Source: Liolophura sinensis (taxonomy: Eukaryota > Mollusca > Polyplacophora > Chitonida > Chitonidae). Taken from it: 64,000 nucleotides of DNA. Positions within the stretch are counted from its first letter, which is position 1; every line of letters starts with the position of its first letter. The DNA lies in NCBI RefSeq assembly GCF_032854445.1, contig NC_088298.1, positions 22,343,295 to 22,407,294 on the forward strand, read 5' to 3'. Positions 11,101-23,100 of this stretch are shown here, piece after piece. Below the pieces are notes generated by a model. The model searched no databases and was not told the DNA's origin. It was given only the letters and a program-made list of their open reading frames with translations. Position numbers and translations under genes: made by a program.

Positions 11101-14100
11101 CATAAACCTGACTGCAGATACTGTATGATGGGAGTGAAAAATTCCTTAACACAGTGTTAAACACCAGTCAAATCAATAAATGAGTCCTACTTGTTCATAA
11201 GTATCAAATTTAATCATTATTAAATCTCATTACATACATAACAGTGTAACAGATTACTTGGAAATTTTGGTGATGGAATGTCTTCTACTTTCAGCTGCTG
11301 GAAGACTTAAGCCCCTGTCGACATCACCCAGATGTAGCAGAGCTGATAGACATCTTGTCCTACCCGCACATGCTGGTGAGTTACTTGACTAATGTATGCA
11401 CGATGTTCGTTTAATGGAAGGGTTTTGGCCACGAGGTTGGGATGGGCGTGGCCACTAGGTTGGGATAGGTGTTGCAATGAGGTTGGGATGGGCGTGGCCA
11501 CTAGGTTGGGATGGGTGTTGCAATGAGGTTGGGATGGGCCTGGCCACAAAATTGGGATGGGCGTGGCCATGAGGCTCGGATGAGTGTGAGAACATCATTT
11601 GCATTGGTTTTCAAGGCAAGAGAGGGGAGATAACTGCTGCTGTTCTGTTTTCTACATGGTTGCTCAAGTATGGACTAGTCTTGCTGGAATGTTCCTGTTG
11701 TTACCTTACTCATTCACAATGATTATTTTCAGTTCTTTGACCAAACAGAATAAAAAAATTGGAAGTATTTTGTCTTTGACACCAAGAAGAGAAGATAGAG
11801 AATATATTGAGCTGGATCATTATGACTATTCGCGCATATTATAGTCTTTCACAGAAGCTGTAATATTCTGCTGTATTTTCAGACACTGCTGTGTGCTCAT
11901 GACAGTATAGCCTGTAAGGACTACGACCCGCGCCTTCCCCCTATACCTCTGGAGGTGGACGAAGATGATGAGGTCGTTAAGGTTGTGAAACTGATTAAAA
12001 ATAACGAACCACTGGTGAGTAGTTTCAGCAAATAATAAAACTGTCACAGAATGAATTTAAAGCAGGGATTCCCTGTCTGGCTTGCAGTTCTGGATCCATG
12101 AATTGAGGCCTATACTTCATCTTGAGAAGAATTTATTACGGGTGGATAGGAAGCCAGCATGAACTGGACTTGAACTCACAGCGACCGTATTGGTGAGAGG
12201 TTCCTGGGTCATTGCGTCCCTCTGGTACACTAACCACGGGGGCCCCAAGGTCACATTGATAACCTTTATTCACGAAGTCACTGGACAGCCATTTTCCATG
12301 AGTCAAGACCAGCTTTTCCTAATTTGACTGACAAACATCGAGGTTGGAGAGTAGGGGTTTTTTGAGTGTTTGACTGAGCATAGGATTGTGAAGATGACTG
12401 CATTGATTATAAAAACTGAACCTATAAATAGTCTGCTTTGCTGATCGGGGTTAAATAATAAACATAAAAAAGCCTGGGCAGTTTTTTATGAGGAGAAACT
12501 GTGTTTTGAGCTAAGAACAGATAGGTCATTTGATGGTAATAAGTTTCTAACAAATGTTAGTTTGTTCGTTTGTTTTAGGGTGCTACCATCCATCAGAATG
12601 AGATAACGGGAGTGATCGAGATAGCGAGGGTCATGAAAGGTGGTGCCGCTGACCGAAGTGGTGAGATCTGCCTCCTTTGTCTCAAAATCCATTTGACCAT
12701 TTTCTAGCTACAATGTGAAGCTGTGGTCACCGTATTCCAATCAAGTTTCAAAATCTTGTATACGACACACTGCTGTCAACATGAAGACAAATTAAATCAA
12801 CTTATTTCCATGAAAACAATTTAAATTATTATACCTCATGTACGTTTCTCTTACCCTCATTGGATGGAACCATGTCATGTGGGGATCAGCATTTCATGAT
12901 GTTGTGAGGTTGTTTTGGTGGCAAAGGCAAAATCCTGCTACATCAGTGACCGATACTACAAAGACTTTTCTGACTTAAATCAGAACTTAAGACATTGTCA
13001 CAATGTTAAGTTTTCTTTAATGGAAGATAAAATTTTGACACATTTTTCTTTAAAATAACATTACTGGGGTGGTCAAAATTTTAATTTTCAGGTCTCACAA
13101 ATAAGCTCTAAAATCATATTCTAGATTTTTGACTTAAGTCAAAACTGGCTTTGTGGAATCGGCCCCTGACCTGAGTTGTGTCCCCTTGTAATCTAATTTC
13201 CAAATCTTGTACGATGTATTAAGCACTCTGCAGATTGACACATTGTTACATCTAAGATGATCATGATGTGTCATGATGTGTGCAATGAGAAGACTTCTGC
13301 ATGTTGCAGAGTAGAACATTGTGCTTTGCATGCATGCAGGCTCTTAACAGTCGGTTCCACACAACATACATGCACCATTGATTGCGTATCGTTAACTGTT
13401 TAAGAGATGTGGGGTATCGTGTAAAAATTTTGGAAATTCAAATTTCGTTTAACGTGTTGTTGCAGGTTTAATTCACGTGGGAGACCAGGTTTGTGAAGTG
13501 AATGGAATCTCAGTCCAGGGCAAAACTCCAGATGACATTTTGGAAATATTGGTCTGTTACTTTCTCACTTTATATTACCACTTTGTCTTTTATTATGGAC
13601 GTTTTCTTTTTATCACTGACCTTGTCTTTGCATCATTGACAGTGTCATTGTATCATTGACCGTGTCATTGTATCATTGACCTTGTCTTTGTATCGTTGAC
13701 CTTGTCGTCATATCATTGACCTTGTCTTGTATCATTGACCTTTTCTGTGAATCACTGACCTTTTCTGTGTATCACTGACCTTGTCTTTATTATTGTGCAA
13801 TTATTTGTTTCATTAACCTATTCTGTCATTGACCTTGTCTTTGTAACATTGACCCTGTCTTTGTATCATTGACCTTGTTTTTATATAATTGACCCTTTCT
13901 GTGTATCATTGACCTTGTCTTTGTTATTGTACTATTCTTTGTTTCACTGACCTATTCTTACATTGATCGTCTTTGAATCATTGACCTTGTTGTATCATTG
14001 ACCTTGTCTTTGTACCATTGACCTTACAGTTGTATCATTGACTCTGCCTTTGTATCAGTGACCTTACAGTTGTATCATTGACTCTGCCTTTGTATCATTG

Positions 14101-17100
14101 ACTTTGTCTTTGTATCAGTGACCTTACAGTTGTATCATTGATTCTGCCTTTGTATCATTGACTCTGCCTTTGTATCATTGACTTTGTCTTTGTATCATTG
14201 ACTTTGTCTTTGTATCAATGACCTTACAGTTGTATCATTGACTCTGCCTTTGTATCATTGACCTTGTCTTTGTATCAATGACCTTGTCTTTGTATCAATG
14301 ACCTTGCCTTTGTATCATTGACCTTGCCTTTGTATCATTGACCATGTCGTATCACTGACCTTGCCTTTGTATCATTGACCTTGTCTTTGTATCAATGACC
14401 TTGTCTTTGTATCAGTGACCTTACAGTTGTATCATTGACTCTGCCTTTGTATCATTGACTTTGTCTTTGTATCATTGAACTTGTCTTTGTATCGTTGACC
14501 TTGTCTGTAACATTGACCTTGCCTTCGCATCACTGACCTTGATTTTCATAGGTCGGTGCTCGTAGAAAGGCTGCGATAGTTTCACGTTTGAGGACTCAGA
14601 AAAGCAGATTGTTTTTATCCTGCTCTCACTAGGTTACCTTTGGCCTATTTCCAGGTCAACGTAAAACTCACGGGCGTCTGAACTTTCTTCCTAAAGACTG
14701 ATTTAGACTTGTTCTCCAATATTGAAAAGTGAAAGCAATCTTATTTTAAGTAAATAAATCAGATAAGTTTACTCGTGGTGCATTTTAATTTCCCCAAACC
14801 GTCAAACTTATGAAATAAATAAATAATTAGTTAGTTGACCTGTAACTTACATCTCTTCCCCCTCTGTTGTTAGACAGCTTCTGGCAACACGGTCACGCTG
14901 AAGTTATACCCTGCCCAAGACACAGTGTCATCCCATAGAGAAAGCACGGTAAGTGCAGGGGTCAAATGGGGTAACTGATGCTCTCTGTGAATGTTAATTA
15001 CCATAAATTACCAGATTCCCAATTTCAGTAATTTTCGTATTGAGCTGAAATTTGATATTCATTTGCCTCCAAAGTTTGATCTCTTTCATAGCAAATCTAA
15101 ATTTTCAGTGTATTTCTTGGACAGAAAAAAATCCAGTCATATCTTAAGAGTGTAAGGTCACATTTAAAAATAGGCAACTGGGCACTTAGAAATTGTCAAT
15201 AAATAACAATAATAATAAATAAAAATAGTCATAAAATACTGTTTTCAGATGAAGGTGCGAGCGCTGTTTGACTACATACCCATACAAGACGAGCTGAATC
15301 CATGCCCAGAGGCCAGTCTGAGCTTTTCCAAGGGAGATATCCTCCATGTTGTTTGTCAGGAAGACTCCCTCTGGTGGCAGGCCAAGAAAAGGGGAGATAA
15401 TAGCATCAGGGCAGGCTTGATACCAAGTCGACATTTACAGGAGCGGTAAAGTTACAGTATATTCTGTATTTTTAACGGATGCATACAATGTTTTTTTCTC
15501 ATGAGGATGAAAGGAGTAAGCATTCAGCAGAGCTCCAAATGAAAATGAGACAGAGGGATGATGTCAATGTGTTAATATTGAGATTCATTTCCCTCTCTTC
15601 CCAAGTAGGTTAATGATAGTTTTGTCAGTTCTTCACCAAACATCTTCGGAGCTGATTTGTGATAAAAACTGCTGAAGTTGCTCATCTCCACTTCAGAAGG
15701 CCCAACTGTGTCGGACAATATTGTAGTGACATTTTGACCAACTTTCTGTGATCTTTTATTTCTTTTCTCCAGGAGGCGTATAATAAAGTTAAATATGGTG
15801 AATGGATCTAGCACCCAAGATGCAGAGAACAGCAGGAAAAGTAAGCTGAAGAAATAATAATTAATTTATTGAAGAACGTTTGATCAATTTATAAAGTGAT
15901 TTTTCTTTCTGAACGCTTTGAAATGCACCTTCAGAAGCACATTTAGGCCATCAAATGAAACTTTTGTTGCCGACACTTAAGACTGTCTGATAAGAAAATG
16001 AATCCAACTTCTCAAAACTCATAAATAGCCCTAAATAAGGAAAATCATTCAGGCTCGAGCAAAATGTTTGACTTGGAAAAAAAGCTAATCTGTAAGTGAA
16101 ATACAGTATTTCATCAAAACAAATAATAATATAAATACACTGGGTGTGACAAATTAATGAATGCATGGACATGGAAGCACCTTAGTTACACAGTTCACGG
16201 TTTAGTGTAATGGAATTGAGGTTGTATCAAGGTGCGAGTTCAATCCCAGTCTTGGCTAAAGAATTTGTATATTTTCTCGCTCACACTGTTGTTAAGGAGC
16301 CTTGGTGATAGTAAGTGTTTGATAATGCTTGTGTGGCAGTTTGCACAGTATAACATTCGTTATAAACTGCTTTTAGTCCAGAAATGTTGCATGTGTATCA
16401 CATGTCGGCAAGTTTGTCAGCAACTGTCACCCTTTCACCCTAGGTATCTTTCCTTCGCCTATAAAACTAACCACGAGGGAGTGAAAAATACTTGAGTATG
16501 ATATTCAACAACAGCGAAAGAAATAAAAAAAATTTACTCTGTAGTTGTCAAATAAATACATGTAACTATATGTATTTGCCCAGGTCCTGTACTCAGCCCT
16601 TCATCTAGCCCTGGTTTTAAACAGTGTCGTCGCCTGAAAAAGATGATGTATTACGTCTCACAGAATCCAGGTATGTGTTAGGTTTTTTTTTTTTTTTACA
16701 GTTTGCTCTAGGCAGATGCCTGGTATAACATTGCATCAACAGGCAGAAACAGAATATAAAAAATTACATTTTTTTTCAACCAGGAAACAGTGAATACTAC
16801 ATCATTACATAATCAACTGAAATCATAAATAAGTAGAGACATGTTTAAATTCACTGGCTGAAATAATTTTTCAAATATGAGGAATATGGTCACCAGCTGT
16901 CACAATTACCCACATAGCCGTGTTCGTTTGCCCCGTCAGTGGATCATCCTACGCGGTGTTGTCATCTGTTCCGTGCAGTTCATGGTATGGCTGTTTTTTT
17001 TTTTTCCATGGAGTTTTTTTCATGTGAAATGAAATTTCTACATCTAGTTCCCATAACATTAATATACTAGTATAGGATCACATGGTTTGGATTGTAATAT

Positions 17101-20100
17101 CATCTCTTTGGCCTTTTAGGCCCATCTTCCAAGCCTTGATTGCCATGGTTGCAAAATTGCCGATGTGGCCTTGAGCCATAATCATTCATTCATTCCTAGC
17201 CTAAAGTTCAACTGTATTAGTTGGGGTCTGAAGAAGCTGTCTTAAGATAGAATTTGCAGCAGGTTTATCAGGTCATAATCGGGTTATGGCTAAATGTATA
17301 TACATGTATATGTGTCAATAAAGTATCCCACAGGAAATTTGAAAAGCGTAAATTATATTTTGGGGATTTTGCACAGCCGAGATATTGGAGTTCAAAGTAA
17401 GTAAATTTGTGCACATTGATAAAGTTTTATTCAGCCATGATAAACAGCCTTTTGTGTAAACAGTTTCTTCTAAAGAACCACTAAATAGATTGTCCTAAAA
17501 TTTTATTTTCATGAAGGCACATCCTATGTTCAGTAAGATTGAGAAAATCGATGACTTCCGATTTATTTTTTTAGGTGTTCCGGTGTATTTTGGCCGGTGA
17601 TTCTAAATCTGCTTTTATTTGCTATCCATCTCTGTAACTGAGATATAGTCAAGAAAGTAATTTAGTTACATAATTTCAGTGGTGTGTAACTCTAGAACTA
17701 CGACAGCTATCAGCTATCTGAACAGATATATAATCTGTTGACTTGCTTGTTTCTGCGGCACTGTCCAGGATTTTCCAAAGCAGTTGTGTGATTAGATACA
17801 GCTATGCTGTCTCCTATTTAATAGTGTAGAATGATAACTACAACAAATGACATCAACCGTGGCCACAACTGGTTTGCAGTTCTAGTGTTATTTGTTTTCA
17901 TTTTTTTATTTTTTTTTATCTTTTCATTTTCAGTTGTATCTAACAGTGGAATTCATAACACAGAATGTCATGGGTTATCTGTAATATTGATTGACTTTAT
18001 TTCAGCATATGACCTAGATGAGGTGGTAACCTATGAAGAGGTGGAGCTAAGCTACCCAGTACCTGGCAGATTTAGACCCATTGTTCTCATAGGTTTGTCC
18101 ATACACCTGTTTTTATATGGCTTTTTGACCCAGGAGCCTCTCACCAGTTAATACAGTTACTGTGAATTCCAACTGATGCTGGCTTCCTGGCCAACCGTAT
18201 GTGGTTAAGGCCTTCCGGCAGCGTGCAGAATGTCATGAGTTTCCCAGGTTTCCTCCCGTTATAATGCTGGCTGACGTCATTATAAGTGATATATTTTTGA
18301 GTATGGCGTGAAACACCAATCAGATAAATAAGTAAGTAAATAAAATAAACCTAAAGTTCCCCTAGAATTTTTCAGCTGACACAGTTTGATCGATTCTGAT
18401 TGGTTCAACCACATTATAGGAACACTGCAGAGTTTGATTAAATTCCTTATCAGAAATGTGTTGGCATTAAAAAGTATCAATTTAAGGCCATTAATTTAAG
18501 TGCTTCTAGAAAGAGCATTTTTACATACCAAACTTTAGGTGAAATACAGTAATCTGTGAGACCGTGATATACCGCGATAATTTGTGTGGGGTATTTGTTA
18601 TTTTTTTTATAACACATTCATGCTATCCATGTATTTTCTTGTGTTCCATCTGTCCATAGGAGCCCCAGGTGTAGGCCGGAATGAACTGAAAAGACGACTC
18701 ATAGGCAGCAAGTCTGAACATTTCCAGGATGTAGTACCATGTAAGGGAAGTCATTCCATGTTGTCATATTACCAATTCTGACATTTAGTGCCAGTGCAAG
18801 TAAAAATTGCTTTCCAGAGCTCAGGGGCTTTGCAAGGGGAAATCATTTACAGGACCTGGGAGCTTTGTGAGGGAAATCATTTCCAAGGCCTAGGGGCTTT
18901 GTAAGGGAAATCATTGCCAAGGCCTAGGGGCTTTGTGAGGGAAATCATTGCCAAGGCCTAGGGGCTTTGTGAGGGGAATCATTGCCAAGGCCTAGGGGCT
19001 TTGCGAGGGAAATCATTTCTAGGGCCTAGGGGCTTTGTGAGGGAAATCATTGCCAATGCCTAGGGACTTTGTGAGGGAAATCATTGCCAAGGCCTAGGGG
19101 CTTTGTGAGGGAAATCATTGCCAAGGCCTAGGGGCTTTGCGAGGGAAATCATTTCTAGGGCCTAGGGGCTTTGTGAGGGAAATCATTGCCAAGGCCTAGG
19201 GGCTTTGTGAGGGAAATCATTGCCAAGGCCTAGGGGCTTTGCGAGGGAAATCATTTCTAGGGCCTAGGGGCTTTGTGAGGGAAATCATTGCCAAGGCCTA
19301 GGGGTTTTGTGAGGGAAATCATTGCCAAGGCCTAGGGGCTTTGTGAGGGAAATCATTGCCAAGGCCTAGGGGCTTTGCGAGGGAAATCATTTCTAGGGCC
19401 TAGGGGCTTTGTGAGGGAAATCATTGCCAAGGCCTAGGGGCTTTGTGAGGGAAATCATTGCCAAGGCCTAGGGGCTTTCCGAGGGAAATCATTTCCATGG
19501 CCTAGGGGCTTTGTGAGGAAAGTCATTTCTAGGGTCTAGGGCCTTTGTGGAGGAAATCATTTCCAGGTCCTTGGGGCTTTGTGAGAGACATCATTCCTTG
19601 GGCCCATGGGCTGGGTGAGAGACATCATTTCCAGGGCCTAGGAGCTTTGTGAGAGACATCATTCCTTGGGCCCATGGGCTGGGTGAGAGACATCATTTCC
19701 AGGGCCTAGGAGCTTTGTGAGAGACATCATTTCCAGGACCTAGGGGCTTTGTGAAGAAATCATTTCTAGGGTCAAGGGCCTTTGTGGAGGAAATCATTCC
19801 CAGGGCCTAGGTCTTTGTGAGAGACATCATTTCCAGGGCCTAGGGGCTTTGTGAGGGACATCATTTCCAGGGCCCAGGGGCTTTATGAAAAACATCATTC
19901 CCTTGGCCCTGGGGTTTTGTGACAGACATCATTTTCAGGGCCCAGGGACTGTGTGAGGGAAATCATTTCCAGGGCTCAGGGGCTTTGTGGGGGACATCAT
20001 TTCTAGTACATAGGAGCTTAGTAATGGAAATTATTTCAGGATTTAGTGCCACTAAAGTGTAATCAGTTCCGGGTCATAGTGCCATGTAAGTGAAATTGTT

Positions 20101-23100
20101 TCAGGGACACTAATCATTTCCTGGATGTAGTGCCATGGTAGTTAAATTTCACCCAGGTCCACATACACATATGAACTGATGGTTGTCAAATACTGATACT
20201 GGACAAATAAATCATTTAAAAAAAAACCTGTTTACTGCACAGATACATCAAGACCTAGGAGGCATCCGGAGCAGGACGGGAAGGATTACAACTTCGTCTC
20301 ACGAGAAGAAATGGAAAAAAATATTTTATTACAAAAGTAAGTGAATGAATAGCCCTGTAGTGTGATAGTTTGAATATCTAGTGACCTTCAGCTATAGTGA
20401 CTCAATTGAAAGAAGTTTGATAAGATGCATGTATTTGAATTTGGATCAGTCATTAACCAATCACTATAAATGGGAAGTTTCATTTTGTCAATTCAGCACT
20501 GCTACAAGCACAAAAAGTGTGTAGCACAAATAGTGAAGTGTGTGTTCAAGGCTTGAATAAGTGTCCATGAGTCAGTATTAGGTTAGAATAAAACAAAAAA
20601 TTAACAAGGACATGAGACCTTTCCGCTCAAGCTGTTTTCTCTTGTGCAGCTAGGGCATAATCCACAGATGTTGTGGGAAAATCTTGGTGCAAGACTGCAT
20701 ACTTTGAGAAAGATGTGTACCAGGGTGATGTGATTTTCAAGTGCCGTGTACTTCACAGTTTGCTGGTTCTTAACCTAGGTCAGATACATGTACTTTGAAT
20801 AAAAACTAAGTTTATAAGTTAACCAATATGAAATGCACTAACCTTCACTTAAAGTGTACCACACCCTCACTTATATTGTACCTCACCCTTACTTATATTG
20901 TACCTCACCCTTACTTATATGGTACCACACCCTTACTTATATTGTACCACACCCTCACTTATATTGTACCTCACCCTTACTTATATTGTACCTCACCCTT
21001 ACTTATATGGTACCACACCCTCACTTTTATTGTACCGCACCCTCACTTTTATTGTACCGCACCCTCACCGATCAAGCAATAAAAGAGACAGGCACGTATC
21101 TGAATAGTGTATATTATGGGAAGTCTGTGCTGAATTAGGACATCTGTCGGGACAAATTGGGAAACAGACAGTAGGGAATGGGACGGAATATTGACCCTTG
21201 GAGCATAGAAGCTTTATGCCCTGGGTAATTATACATGTATTGTTGTTGGGTGCCTGTTATATGTATTATATACAGATATTATCTGTATGTGATCTATTTT
21301 ATGAGAAAGATAATCTTGTTAATCTGACAGGTTTGCTGAATACGGGGAATACAAAGGACATCTATATGGGACAAGCTTAGAATCCATCAGATCAGTCGTT
21401 ACATCAGGGAAGGTGTGTGTTCTCACACCGCATACACAGGTGAGTCTGTAAAGGCGTTCCTGATTGGTGGAAAGTTGCCATGTAAAGTAGCTTGTGATTG
21501 GTAGGTAATATACACAGGTGAGTCCATAAAACTTTTCCTGATTGGTGGAAAGTTGCTATGTAAAGTACCTTGTGATTGAAAGATAATATACACAGGTGTT
21601 AGTGTGTGCTTGGTAGTTAACATACATGGCTGCAGTCAGTCATAAGGTCAGGTAGCTTCTTATTGATAGGTAGATACAGTCAGGTAGCTTCTTATTGATA
21701 GGTAGATACAGTCAGGTAGCTTCTTATTGATAGGTAGATACACAGTCAGGTAGCTTCTTATTGATAGGTAGATACACAGTCAGGTAGCTTCTTATTGATA
21801 GGTAGATACACAGTCAGGTAGCTTCTTATTGATAGGTACATACAGTCAGGTAGCTTCTTATTGATAGGTAGATACAGTCAGGTAGCTTCTTATTGATAGG
21901 TAGATACACAGTCAGGTAGCTTCTTATTGATAGGTAGATACACAGTCAGGTAGCTTCTTATTGATAGGTAGATACATAGTCAGGTAGCTTCTTATTGATA
22001 GGTAGATACACAGTCAGGTAGCTTCTTATTGATAGGTAGATACACACAGTCAGGTAGCTTCTCATTGCCAGGCAATATACTCAGGCAGGTTTGTAAAACT
22101 TTCCTCATTGGTGGAAAGATACATTGTTTGTATAAAGGTAGCTTGTGATTGGCAGGTAACATACACAGGTGAGTTAGTAAAATCCTTCCTCATGAGCGGA
22201 AAGATACATCATTTTGTGAGGTAGCTTTTGATTGGTACCTAGCATACACAGGAGAGTTTGTAAAGTCATCTCTGTTTGGTGAGACAATAAACATTGTTTT
22301 GTAAGGTAGCTTGTGATTGGTAGGTAATATACACAGGAAAGTGTGTAAAGTCGTCCCTTATTGCTGGGACAATAAACATTGTTTTGTAAGGTAGCTTGTG
22401 ATTGGTAGGTAATATACACAGGAAAGTGTGTAAAGTCATCCCTTATTGCTGGGACAATAAACAGTGTTTTGTAAGGTAGCTTGTGATTGGTAGGTAATAT
22501 ACACAGGAAAGTGTGTAAAGTCATCCCTTATTGCTGGGACAATAAACAGTGTTTTGTAAGGTAGCTTGTGATTGGTTGGTAATATGCACAGGAAAGTGTG
22601 TAAAGTCGTCCCTTATTGCTGGGACAATAAACATTGTTTTGTAAGGTAGCTTGTGATTGGTAGGCAATATACACAGGAAAGTGTGTAAAGTCATCCCTTA
22701 TTGCTGGGACAATAAACAGTGTTTTGTAAGGTAGCTTGTGATTGGTAGGTAATATACACAGGAAAGTGTGTAAAGTCATCCCTTATTGCTGGGACAATAA
22801 ACAGTGTTTTGTAAGGTAGCTTGTGATTGGTAGGTAATATACACAAGTGCGTTTTCAAAGCCATTCCTGATTAATAGGTGGATATACAGTGATGGGTTAC
22901 AGTGTATGTAAGGTAAGTTGTGGCTGGTCAATTAACATATACACATTGGGAAACAAGGAATGTGAAAAACAGGCTCTTATGCAAGTACCTGGTAATCTAT
23001 ATACAGTCATGGAAAAAATTATTAGACCACCCTTGCTTTCTCCCATTTCTTGTTCATTTTAAAACCTTGGACAACTGAAGGAACATTTGTTTGGGCAAAG

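Noticed and set aside
21634-22062. CRISPR-like regular repeats
   Set aside because: Units are contiguous with no unique spacers, in an intron of a eukaryotic gene: a minisatellite.
22174-22779. Minus-strand frames of 83 and 116 codons
   Set aside because: Generated by the 85-bp intronic array of MPP7.
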